DNA of 51,888 nt from Candidatus Cacconaster stercorequi (lineage in GTDB: Bacteria > Bacillota > Clostridia > Oscillospirales > Oscillospiraceae): contig JAGHUH010000026.1 of assembly GCA_018064925.1 (NCBI GenBank), forward strand, positions 1-51,888, given 5' to 3'. The notes under the pieces were generated by a model that was not told where the DNA came from, did no database searches, and worked only from the letters and a program-made list of their open reading frames with translations. A program made the translations under genes and the position numbers. Positions 7,885 through 15,135 of the stretch are shown here, piece after piece (position 1 is the first letter of the stretch; each line of letters begins with the position of its first letter).

Positions 7885-8257
7885 ATCTGTATATAAGTTC
7901 GTTATTAACGATCTCTGCTGCCAAATTATGGACTGAGTTCATCCGCTGGACCCATAGCATCTGGTTTTCTGCTTTGAGCGTTTCTGAAATGCCGCCCCTC
8001 TCGGCAAGCTGCTTTACTAACCGGGAATACATTTCATCTGCCTGCCTGCCCAAATCAGCAAGATAATCGAGCAGATCTCCGCTCATTTGCAATTCCAGGA
8101 AAATATCTCTCCGATATTGTTTCAGATACTGCAGGTGACGGTGCCCCAATACCCCGATTGAAGGTGGTTCTGGTTCGTCATCACCGGCAATGAGGTAGTA
8201 ATCCCCGACAAGCTCGTATTTAAGCCCGGTACGTTCATCAGTGATGTACTTTTCCAT
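7883..8257 (-). CDS. tnpV: TnpV family transposon-associated protein
   Basis: This 124-residue protein opens MEKYITDERTGLKYELVGDYY and ends with AENQMLWVQRMNSV...AAEIVNNELIY, the signature ends of TnpV, a small protein carried by Tn4451-like and other clostridial transposons and integrative elements. Its biochemical role is not established. It starts one base inside the preceding small gene (TAATG overlap), so the two form a coupled pair. No recombinase is next to it, so this is either a remnant or a domesticated copy. Confidence 0.85.
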   Translation of the reverse strand: MEKYITDERTGLKYELVGDYYLIAGDDEPEPPSIGVLGHRHLQYLKQYRRDIFLELQMSGDLLDYLADLGRQADEMYSRLVKQLAERGGISETLKAENQMLWVQRMNSVHNLAAEIVNNELIYR

Positions 8258-8451
8258 TATGCCTCCTCTTTCGCAACAACCCGAAGCTTTTTTGATGGCG
8301 CGTCAATGATTTTTAGAATCAGGTCATTGACGTCTTCTAACGGTTTCCCCTCACGAATGTATTCATTCCGGGCCGTTACAAGACATCCCACCAGCAGCCT
8401 ATGCTCAAAGTCATCCAGATAGAAATATTTCCGCTTTGCTTTCATAATCAT
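8257..8451 (-). CDS. Small TnpV partner protein
   Basis: This 64-residue protein (MIMKAKRKYFYLDDFEHRLLVGCL...REGKPLEDVNDLILKIIDAPSKK) is encoded immediately upstream of tnpV with a TAATG overlap. GAGGTTGA precedes the start. Similar small proteins commonly travel with tnpV on clostridial mobile elements, but I do not recognise a named family. No membrane segment or cysteine motif is present. Confidence 0.6.
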   Translation of the reverse strand: MIMKAKRKYFYLDDFEHRLLVGCLVTARNEYIREGKPLEDVNDLILKIIDAPSKKLRVVAKEEA

Positions 8452-8531
8452 TCAACCTCCTGCGTCGATTTCCCCCTAATTGTAGGGGGACACGCCGAAT
8501 AAATCAAATGTGCGGATCTATCAAAACAGGA

Positions 8532-8570
8532 AAACGCCCAGAAAGGCATTTCATTGCCTTCCTGAGCGTT
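8532..8570. other. Long imperfect hairpin
   Basis: AACGCCCAGAAAGGCA pairs with TGCCTTCCTGAGCGTT around an ATTTCA-type loop, giving a 16-bp stem with two imperfect pairs. The minus strand continues with GTTTTCCTGTTTT, so it may terminate leftward transcription. It lies in the gene-free stretch 8452-8919, which otherwise holds the direct repeat and terminator described next. Confidence 0.45.
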
Positions 8571-8633
8571 ATTCTTTGCCTTTGCGATGCTACGGTGATG
8601 ATTTTGGAATTACTTCCTCATCAACCCGCAGCA

Positions 8634-8781
8634 TGTGGGCGGTCTGTTTTTTTTCTGGATGCCCCTGGGGAGTCGAAGTTTATGCCCTTTAGGGTAAATC
8701 CCCAACGGGGCACCAAAAAAGCAGACCGCCTGTGGGCGGTCTGTTTTTTTCTGGATGCCCCTGGGGAGTCGAAGTTTATGC
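8634..8781 (+). repeat. Tandem direct repeat, two copies of about 51 bases
   Basis: Copy 1 (8634-8685) and copy 2 (8731-8781) share TGTGGGCGGTCTG, a T run of 8 or 7, CTGGATGCCCC, TGGGGAGTCGAAG and TTTATGC almost perfectly. Similar AAATCCCCAAC segments follow each copy, so the duplicated unit is about 97 bases. Each copy includes the right arm of a terminator hairpin. It looks like a local duplication of a terminator plus flanking sequence upstream of the K+ channel gene. Confidence 0.75.
8722..8750 (+). terminator. Terminator-type hairpin inside the direct repeat
   Basis: AGACCGCC / GGGCGGTCT around TGT is followed by GTTTTTTT. The same stem sequence recurs at 10120-10153 on the other side of the K+ channel gene. 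Confidence 0.65.
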
Positions 8782-8919
8782 TTCCTTGCGGGGGAAATCC
8801 CCAACAGGCTGCTTTTTAACACAATATCCTATTGTAATTTACAGAATTTTCTATTAAAATCAAAAATAATGGATACAAATTCATAGGAAAGAGCCCGTAA
8901 GGGTTGCGAGGTCATAGCT

Positions 8920-10107
8920 TTGGAGAGAAAAAAACGCATATTCGATGTCATACAGATGGGCAGCAACAGCGATTGGAAGGGCAAGCTATTTGACCTGTTC
9001 TTTGTCATTATTGTTTTTACCAACCTGTTTATTACCATATTCGAAACCTTTGACTGTTCGGAGGCGTATCTTCCGGTACTGAATGTAATCGAACTGATCA
9101 CCGTGCTCCTGTTCTCGATAGAATATATTCTTCGTGTGTGGACGGCGGAATACCTGTATCCCAATGACAAGCCGATAAAGGCAAGCATTCGATACATGAC
9201 ATCGTTTATCGGCCTGATCGACCTACTGTCCTTTTTGCCGTACTTCCTGCCCATCATTACCGGCACGGGCATTATTGCGTTCCGTATGCTGCGAATTATC
9301 CGCCTGTTCCGCCTGTTCCGAATCAACGCATATTACGATGCCCTGAATGTGATCGGCGATGTTATTTACAGCAAGCGCGACCAGCTTCTTTCGTCCACAT
9401 TTATCATTGGCATTATGATGATTGCCGCCTCTGTCGGGATGTATAATTTGGAGCACGAGGCCCAACCCGAGGTCTTTTCCAATGCCTTTTCCGGCTTCTG
9501 GTGGTCGGTCTCCACGCTGCTGACCGTGGGCTACGGCGACATTTACCCCGTGACCAATGCCGGACGCTTTTTCGGCACCATCATCACCTTTTTGGGCGTG
9601 GGCATGGTGGCCATTCCCACCGGTATTCTTTCAGCAGGCTTTGTGGAGCAGTATACCCGCATCAAAAGTCTGGATGACTATTCGGCAGAAAACGATATTC
9701 GCTTCATCAGTTTGAATATTGAGGCGGAGCACCCATGGCTTGGCGTGAAGATCAAGGATCTGAAGCTGCCTCCCGATTTGATTCTTGCCGTGATCCAGCG
9801 CAGAGGCGAGACCGTCATCCCCCGCGGCGATACAGTCATTGAGCTGCATGACAGACTCATTCTGGGAGCGGAGGGATATGCGGACGATCTGAAGATCAAG
9901 CTCAAAGAGCTGACGCTGAAAGCGAACCATCCGTGGAACGGGCAGGCCATCCGCAATCTGGATATTTCCCGACAAACGATCATCGTGATGGTTCGCCGCG
10001 GCAACAAGGTTCTGATCCCCACCGGTTCCCTTGTGCTGGAATGCGGCGATATTGTGATACTGTACAGCAAGAAACCCATAACTGATTCGGCTGAACTTGT
10101 GGTTTGA
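8920..10107 (+). CDS. Voltage-gated-type potassium channel with two TrkA-C domains
   Basis: This 395-residue protein shows six membrane segments. An S4-like helix has Arg at every third position (FRMLRIIRLFRLFRI), followed by a pore helix and the K+ selectivity filter TVGYGD at residues 202-207, then S6. After residue about 245 come two TrkA-C (RCK-C) ligand-binding domains, each beginning with HPW (AEHPWLGVKI, ANHPWNGQAI) and ending in a GD-containing strand. The full RCK-N nucleotide domain is absent. It starts at TTG 8920 with GAGG eight bases upstream. The TrkA-C domains suggest gating by a small ligand such as a cyclic dinucleotide, a role known for some TrkA-C proteins (inference). It is a single-gene unit flanked by near-identical hairpins. 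Confidence 0.88.
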   Translation: MERKKRIFDVIQMGSNSDWKGKLFDLFFVIIVFTNLFITIFETFDCSEAYLPVLNVIELITVLLFSIEYILRVWTAEYLYPNDKPIKASIRYMTSFIGLIDLLSFLPYFLPIITGTGIIAFRMLRIIRLFRLFRINAYYDALNVIGDVIYSKRDQLLSSTFIIGIMMIAASVGMYNLEHEAQPEVFSNAFSGFWWSVSTLLTVGYGDIYPVTNAGRFFGTIITFLGVGMVAIPTGILSAGFVEQYTRIKSLDDYSAENDIRFISLNIEAEHPWLGVKIKDLKLPPDLILAVIQRRGETVIPRGDTVIELHDRLILGAEGYADDLKIKLKELTLKANHPWNGQAIRNLDISRQTIIVMVRRGNKVLIPTGSLVLECGDIVILYSKKPITDSAELVV

Positions 10108-10119
10108 CCGTCCTTCTAT

Positions 10120-10153
10120 AACAAACAGACCGCCCGTGGGCGGTCTGTTTGTT
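10120..10153. terminator. Perfect bidirectional terminator
   Basis: A 15-bp perfect stem (AACAAACAGACCGCC / its complement) with a 4-base loop sits between the convergent K+ channel and symporter genes. T-rich arms on both strands allow it to end both transcripts. Confidence 0.8.
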
Positions 10154-11828
10154 ATTGTTTCACTTTTTTGCGCCGGCGGGGCGTTGGCTTGGATAGGAAG
10201 GCGTCCCGATCCAGCAACCCCTCCGTTTTGGCAACGGCCAGTGCAATGACTACATCACCCAGCGTGTTGGACATGCCCAGCAGCATCTCCACGGCCACAT
10301 TCAGTCCCAGCAGAGAGCCAATGGTCACCAGCGGAACGCCCATGTGGTTCAGCAATACGGTTATGCACAGCAATGTGGTACCCCATGCCATGGGTGCACC
10401 GATGGACAGCATGACCACGGTGAAGATCAGGGGCAGGATATCATTGGGCGACAGGGTGACTCCGCACAGCCGCGCCAGGAACAGGCAGGAGATGGTCAGA
10501 TAGATGCAGTTGCCGTCCATGTTGATCATGGCACCAAAAGGGATGGAGAAGGAGTAGACCTTCGGGGAGATGCCCAGAGAATTTTTGCAGCAGCGCATGG
10601 TTTTGGGCAGGGCGGCTATGCCGGAGCCGGCCAGGAAGGTGTCCCACATGGTGGGTGCATATTTTTTCAGAAAGATCAGCGGATTGATGCCGGAGGTAAT
10701 CAGTATCAGCATATAGAATAGCAGCATCACGGCGAGTGCCAGCAGCAGCACCAGCAGCATCTGCATCAGGGAGAGCAGCAGCCTGGTACCGACATTCAGC
10801 AGCAGCGCCACGGTGGAAAAAAACACCACATAAGGTACCAGCGCATAGATCAGCTCGGTCATTTTGTTGAACAGGGACTGCAGCGCATGGGCGGCGGTGG
10901 ACAGGGCGGAGGAGTAATCGCCGATCTTGCCCAGCGCGATGCCGCAGACCAGCGCCGTGAAGATCAATTGCAGGGTATCCAGCGACAGGAACGGCTCGAT
11001 GATGTTGGAGGGGATGATGTTGACCACCATGTTCACCAGCGACTCGCTGTCGCTGGGGGCGGGGGTGACACCCTGCATGGCATAGTTGGACAGCTCGCCC
11101 AGCTTGCCGGGCCGCAGCAGCAGGGAGATGCCGATGCCGGTGAGAACGGCCACCACGGAGGTGGCGATGTAAGCGACGGACACCTTTAAGCTGACACGCC
11201 CCGGGTCGGCGAAGGAGGAAAAGCGCGAAATGCCGGCCACGATGGCGAAGAACACCGCCGGTCCCATGGTCATTTTCAGTGCATTGATAAAGGCGGTCTG
11301 AATGGGGGTCAGCAGATAGTCAGAGAGTGTCTGCTGGGCGGTCTGCGGCAGTGCCGACTGCAGGATGAGTCCCACGGCGATAGCCAGCGCGAAGGCCAGA
11401 AGCGAACGGGTGGCGAACATGCGCTCACGGTTTCCGGCGTGGATTTTGATGAAGTTATAGGAGCCCTTGCGGACATAGTTGATCTTGTCCTGATTGGCGT
11501 GCAGCAGCACCTCGCGGATGGCCATTTCCGTGTCGCGGGTCAGGCCGCTGTCATCGGCGGACAGGTCGAACTCGGTGCGCGGCTGGGGCAGGGGTTCGCC
11601 GGGAGCGGACAGGGTGATATCTGCAAGGCCCGCGCGGAAGGAGATGGACACATGCATGGTGCTGCCGGGCTCGGCAAATTCAATCAGCCGCACCATGGAT
11701 TCCTCGGATAAAAGAAGGGCATCGCGTATTTCTTTGGAGCGGAGATGCTGCTGCTTCATGGTCTCCTCCACAAAGTCCATGCCCTGCCGCAGTCCGTCCA
11801 TATCAGTGGGAACAATAATTTTCTGCAA
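10152..11828 (-). CDS. Sodium:dicarboxylate symporter with N-terminal degenerate GHKL-like domain
   Basis: Of 558 residues, about 130-550 form a DAACS (SDF) family transporter with multiple membrane helices. It has the glycine-rich SGIAALPKTMRCC loop and an NMDGN motif close to the NMDGT sodium/substrate site of the family. Residues 1-125 precede the first helix and resemble a GHKL ATPase of the anti-sigma/HATPase_c_2 type: helix FVEETMKQQHLRSKEI, then SEESMVRLIEFA in place of the usual EEALVNIIEHA, and SAPGEPL in place of DxGxP. The Mg-binding Asn and nucleotide-binding Asp are missing, so ATP hydrolysis is unlikely and a regulatory role is inferred. It starts at TTG behind AGAAGG. The divergent LysR gene may control it. 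Confidence 0.8.
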   Translation of the reverse strand: MQKIIVPTDMDGLRQGMDFVEETMKQQHLRSKEIRDALLLSEESMVRLIEFAEPGSTMHVSISFRAGLADITLSAPGEPLPQPRTEFDLSADDSGLTRDTEMAIREVLLHANQDKINYVRKGSYNFIKIHAGNRERMFATRSLLAFALAIAVGLILQSALPQTAQQTLSDYLLTPIQTAFINALKMTMGPAVFFAIVAGISRFSSFADPGRVSLKVSVAYIATSVVAVLTGIGISLLLRPGKLGELSNYAMQGVTPAPSDSESLVNMVVNIIPSNIIEPFLSLDTLQLIFTALVCGIALGKIGDYSSALSTAAHALQSLFNKMTELIYALVPYVVFFSTVALLLNVGTRLLLSLMQMLLVLLLALAVMLLFYMLILITSGINPLIFLKKYAPTMWDTFLAGSGIAALPKTMRCCKNSLGISPKVYSFSIPFGAMINMDGNCIYLTISCLFLARLCGVTLSPNDILPLIFTVVMLSIGAPMAWGTTLLCITVLLNHMGVPLVTIGSLLGLNVAVEMLLGMSNTLGDVVIALAVAKTEGLLDRDAFLSKPTPRRRKKVKQ

Positions 11829-12299
11829 AAAGAAACCTTCTTTCTATCGGTGGGATCGGTGCCGCTGTACGGCCATTCGAGAGGATAACTCCTCCTTGCG
11901 GAGGAAACATACATAATACTTTAAAATATATAGTAAGACTCTTTGCTTCTTTTGTCAAATGCTCAGCAGAGAACACCGGAACAGACGACATCCCCCTGCC
12001 CGGTATGGGGCGGGGGGATGCCGTCAATAGGTGTGTTGAGGTGCGAACATGACAACAGCCGCACAGGGTTTCCGTGCGGCCGTCATACATTTTGAGGATA
12101 GAAAGGATAAACAATTCATGTCGCAGGAACTACAAGCCATACAGTACACCGTGAGAAAAGATTTGTAAAGTGACAATATTTCATAATTTCATGAGAAAAC
12201 TTAATAGATAAGATCATCGGAGACTTTTGCGGTAAAAAATGGAAAAAAATCGGCAAAAATGCCAACAAAATGCACAAAATGGCAAAAATAATTCCGCGC
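11829..12299. other. Long divergent intergenic region between symporter and LysR genes
   Basis: This region contains a GC-rich inverted repeat at about 11990-12021 (CATCCCCCTGCCC / GGGGCGGGGGGATG) and a 7-bp-stem palindrome GCCGCAC / GTGCGGC at 12058-12080. It also holds a 39-codon open frame at 12049-12168 with GAGG eight bases ahead of its ATG, which may be chance. The part after 12170 is A-rich. Operators for the LysR protein probably lie here, but no single T-N11-A site stands out enough to call. Confidence 0.4.
11930..11958 (-). promoter_or_regulatory. SigA-type promoter of the symporter gene
   Basis: On the minus strand TTGACA (11953-11958), exactly 17 bases, then TACTAT (11930-11935). 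The predicted leader to the TTG start is about 95 bases and includes a CCTCCGCAAGGAGG hairpin. Confidence 0.65.
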
Positions 12300-12328
12300 T
12301 TGTCAGATGAAAAAATCGGGAGTATAAT
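12300..12328 (+). promoter_or_regulatory. SigA-type promoter of the LysR gene
   Basis: TTGTCA (12300-12305), 17 bases, TATAAT (12323-12328). It lies about 60 bases ahead of the preferred ATG at 12389. Confidence 0.65.
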
Positions 12329-12388
12329 CGTACCATGAAATAATGTCATAGTATGAGAAATCAGATGGCATCGGCAGGAGGGAAACGC

Positions 12389-13267
12389 ATGGATACCAAA
12401 AAGCTGAGGGCACTTGCCACGGCGGTGCAGCTGGGCAGCTTTACCAGAGCGGCGGAGGTGCTGGGCTACACGCAGTCCGGCCTGACGCACATGATGAACA
12501 GTCTGGAAAAGGATGTGGGCTTCCCGGTGCTGGTGCGCTGTCGCAGCGGCGTGAAGCTGACGCCGGCGGGTGAGCGGATTTTTCCGCTGGTGCAGGAATT
12601 TCTGGCGTCGGGTGAAGCGCTGGAGCGTGAGATCATGCTGGTGAACACGGACAAGGAGGAGACCATCCGCGTGTCGGCGTATTCCAGCATCGCCATGCAC
12701 TGGCTGCCGGAGGTCATCGAGCGCTTCCGCTATGAGCACCCCAAGGTCAATGTGGATATCCAGATGGGCAGCGTGGAGGAGGTCTACCGTTGGGTGCGGG
12801 AGGACAAGGTGGATATGTGCTTTGCCAGCCGGCAGGAAAACATGAATGTGGGCATGGAGTGGACGCATCTGCGGGATGACCCGCTTTTGGCCGTACTGCC
12901 CCAGAATTATCCGCTGGCGGGAGAGACAACCTTTGATGTCCGCCGCTTTGACGGACAGGAGTTCCTGATGCCGTCCATGGGCTTTGATCTGGACATCATG
13001 CGGGCGCTGAACCGCAGCGATGTGTCGCCGCAGATCCGCACCACGCAGGTCAGCGACAGTGTGGTGATCTCCATGGTGGGGCACGGATTAGGCGTGACGA
13101 TCCTATCTGAGCTGGTGCTGAAAGGACGGCAGGACGATGTAAAGACGCTGCCGCTGTCGCCGGCGGCGGTGCGTGAGTTGGGTATCGTTTCCCAGCCCCG
13201 CAAGGAGCTGCGCCCGCTGGCGCGTCGGTTCATTGCCGCAGCGCAGGAGATCATTGCCACGCTGTAA
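12389..13267 (+). CDS. LysR family transcriptional regulator
   Basis: The protein has 292 residues from ATG 12389, chosen over the in-frame start at 12353 because GGAGGG lies 7 bases before it and the product then begins MDTKKLRALATAV, the usual LysR opening. The winged helix-turn-helix spans about 1-60 (SFTRAAEVLGYTQSGLTHMMNSLEKDVG), followed by a LysR substrate-binding domain (about 88-290) of periplasmic-binding-protein fold. It is transcribed away from the symporter gene across a 560-base intergenic region, the classic arrangement for a LysR protein and its target. The inducer is unknown. Confidence 0.88.
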   Translation: MDTKKLRALATAVQLGSFTRAAEVLGYTQSGLTHMMNSLEKDVGFPVLVRCRSGVKLTPAGERIFPLVQEFLASGEALEREIMLVNTDKEETIRVSAYSSIAMHWLPEVIERFRYEHPKVNVDIQMGSVEEVYRWVREDKVDMCFASRQENMNVGMEWTHLRDDPLLAVLPQNYPLAGETTFDVRRFDGQEFLMPSMGFDLDIMRALNRSDVSPQIRTTQVSDSVVISMVGHGLGVTILSELVLKGRQDDVKTLPLSPAAVRELGIVSQPRKELRPLARRFIAAAQEIIATL

Positions 13268-13288
13268 AAGAAAAAAGAGGCGAAATCA

Positions 13289-13591
13289 ATGTTGAACTTT
13301 ACACCGGTGACACCGCAGCACGGCGAGCTGCTGCGGCGTTCCTATGAAAACTGCACCTACCGTCTGTGCGAATACTCCGTGGGCACCAGATTGATGTGAC
13401 GCGACTATCTGCAATCCTCCTTTGCCGAGGCGGCGGGCTGCCTCATCGTGCGCAGCTGCGTGGAAGGCAGGTGCCTGTTTGACCTGCCTGTTCCCACGCC
13501 GGAGGGTGATGTGGCGGCGGCACTCACCGCCTTTGCGCTGCAGCGCAGGGGCGGTGTCTGTATAGTTTTGTCGCGGCGCGCCATACTATAA
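13289..13591 (+). pseudogene. DUF2156-like gene remnant with in-frame TGA
   Basis: From ATG 13289 the frame reads MLNFTPVTPQHGELL...YRLCEYSVGTRLM, then TGA (13397-13399), then RDYLQSS...AAGCLIVRSC...FDLPVPTPEGDVAAALTA and a stop at 13589-13591. The opening and the position of a Trp before RDY fit the N-terminal third of DUF2156 (phosphatidylglycerol lysyltransferase C-terminal-like) proteins, which usually run to nearly 300 residues. Both a nonsense change (TGG to TGA) and loss of the 3' two thirds are visible, with only 24 bases left before the next gene. A good ribosome-binding site (AAAGAGGCG) remains. The family assignment is moderately confident. Confidence 0.6.
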
Positions 13592-13615
13592 CGGAAAGAT
13601 TGCGGGAGGTGCGCC

Positions 13616-15022
13616 ATGAAGGGAAAGGTGTTTGACGACAAGGTGCGGGAACTGGATGAGCTGTTGGGTGTGGGGCGGTGCTTCGATATGATCGGCCGCA
13701 CGCTGCGTATCGGGAAAAACCGCGCCAAGCTGTGGGTGGTCAATGGCTATGCGGTGGACGAGATGCTGGAGCGGATGATCTCCGTGTGGCTGCCCATCCC
13801 GTCGCTGCGGGATGTACCGGATCTGCAGGCGTTTACAGAGCGCTATGTCAGTGCGGCGGACAGCAAAACGGAAACGGATTGGGATGCGGCGGTAACGGCG
13901 GTGTTCGCCGGCAGGACGCTGCTGATCATCGAGGGGTACGACGGCGGCATTCTGATGGACGCCAAGCATTACCCCGACCGCAATGTGGATGAGCCGGACT
14001 CCAGCAAGGTTTTGCGGGGCAGTCATGACGGCTTCGTGGAGAACATCATGTGCAACGCGGCCCTGCTCCGCCGCCGCATCCGCGATCCGCGGCTGACGCT
14101 CGAACGCCATCAGGTCAGTGAGCGCTCACGCACGGATGTGGCGCTGTGCTATATGAAGGGGCTGGCGGACGAGGAGCTGCTTCGCGATCTGCGGCAGAAG
14201 CTGGATCATATCGAGGCGCGTTCCATTGCCATGGGGCAGGAGAGCATCGCCGAGAGCATCGCACCCCGGCAGTGGTACAATCCCTTCCCCAAGGTGCGGT
14301 ATATCGAGCGGCCGGATGTGGCCACCGCCTGCATTATGGAGGGCGATGTGCTGCTGATGGTGGACAACTCCCCGGCGCTGATGGTGCTGCCGGTGACGCT
14401 GTTCCGCTTCGTGGAGGAGATCAACGATTACTACTTCCCACCGCTGGTGGGCACCTATCTCCAGCTGGTGCGTCTGGTGGTGGTATTGCTGACTATTTTC
14501 ATCACGCCGCTGTGGTATCTGCTGGTCAAGGAACCGGGTCGCGCCGTGGGGATGCTGGGCTTTATTGCCATCGGTGAGGACTACTTCGTGCCGCTGATCG
14601 TGCAGCTTTTTCTGGTGGAGCTGATCATTGATGTGCTGAAGCTGGCGTCGTTGAACACGCCCAATGTGTTCAGCAATTCCTTCAGCGTACTGGGCGCGTT
14701 GATCCTGGGCGACTTTGCCGTGCAGTCCCGCTGGCTGGTGCCGGAGGTACTGGTGTATATGGCCTTTGTAGCCATTGCCAACTATGCCCAGCACAGCTAC
14801 GAGATGGGCTATGCCTTCAAGCTGTGCCGCATGGCACTGCTGCTGCTGGTATGGGCGCTGGACTGGTGGGGCTTTGCCATCGGCACGGTGGGCATCGCGG
14901 TGCTGATCGCCACCACCAAGCCCATCGGCAACAAGGGGTACCTCTATCCGCTGATCCCCTTCAATGGCAAGGCGCTGGCGCGGCTTCTGCACCGGGAGCA
15001 CATCAGCAAATACAACACCTGA
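13616..15022 (+). CDS. GerA-family spore germination protein (SpoVAF-like)
   Basis: This 468-residue protein has a soluble N-terminal half with GerA-type landmarks (IIEGYDGGILMDAKHYPDRNVDEPDSSKVLRGS, where PDSSKVLRGSHDGFVENI corresponds to the conserved E/PxxExxVRGPRxGF segment) and then SRTDVALCYM. A C-terminal half with five or six membrane helices follows, starting YFPPLVGTYLQLVRL. Such proteins sit in the spore inner membrane and form germinant receptors or the SpoVAF channel partner. No GerB or GerC partner is adjacent, which favours the SpoVAF-like class (inference). GGGAGGTG lies 4 bases before the ATG, and a terminator follows immediately. Confidence 0.8.
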   Translation: MKGKVFDDKVRELDELLGVGRCFDMIGRTLRIGKNRAKLWVVNGYAVDEMLERMISVWLPIPSLRDVPDLQAFTERYVSAADSKTETDWDAAVTAVFAGRTLLIIEGYDGGILMDAKHYPDRNVDEPDSSKVLRGSHDGFVENIMCNAALLRRRIRDPRLTLERHQVSERSRTDVALCYMKGLADEELLRDLRQKLDHIEARSIAMGQESIAESIAPRQWYNPFPKVRYIERPDVATACIMEGDVLLMVDNSPALMVLPVTLFRFVEEINDYYFPPLVGTYLQLVRLVVVLLTIFITPLWYLLVKEPGRAVGMLGFIAIGEDYFVPLIVQLFLVELIIDVLKLASLNTPNVFSNSFSVLGALILGDFAVQSRWLVPEVLVYMAFVAIANYAQHSYEMGYAFKLCRMALLLLVWALDWWGFAIGTVGIAVLIATTKPIGNKGYLYPLIPFNGKALARLLHREHISKYNT

Positions 15023-15048
15023 AAAGGACGGCATAGCCGTCCTTTTTT
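15022..15048 (+). terminator. Rho-independent terminator after the GerA-family gene
   Basis: AAAAGGACGGC / GCCGTCCTTTTTT around ATA starts at the stop codon. Confidence 0.85.
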
Positions 15049-15070
15049 CCTGCAATGCGCCATTCTGTGC

Positions 15071-15099
15071 TTGTCAGGTGTGGGACGATGTGCTATATT
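15071..15099 (+). promoter_or_regulatory. SigA-type promoter of the HAD-MFS unit
   Basis: TTGTCA (15071-15076), 17 bases, TATATT (15094-15099). A start of transcription near 15106 would exclude the most upstream in-frame start at 15055 and so helps place the true start codon downstream. Confidence 0.6.
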
Positions 15100-15135
15100 T
15101 ATCCTGTATTATTATGTATGAAATGGGGCGAAATC

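Larger units (their letters stand above)
7883..8451 (-). mobile_element. TnpV module, mobile-element remnant at the edge of the AT-rich region
   Basis: Only the tnpV pair is present; no integrase, relaxase or clear attachment repeats flank it. It coincides with the change from the AT-rich accessory region on its left to the GC-rich chromosome on its right, which suggests the right end of an inserted or decayed element. The exact ends cannot be defined. Confidence 0.35.

Noticed and set aside
8634-8781. Phage or integrative-element attachment site
   Set aside because: The two copies are adjacent, include terminator arms and have no integrase nearby; a local duplication explains them better.
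13397-13399. TGA decoded as Trp or selenocysteine
   Set aside because: Tryptophan is encoded by TGG in all intact genes, the gene is also truncated at its 3' end, and no SECIS-like hairpin directly follows.
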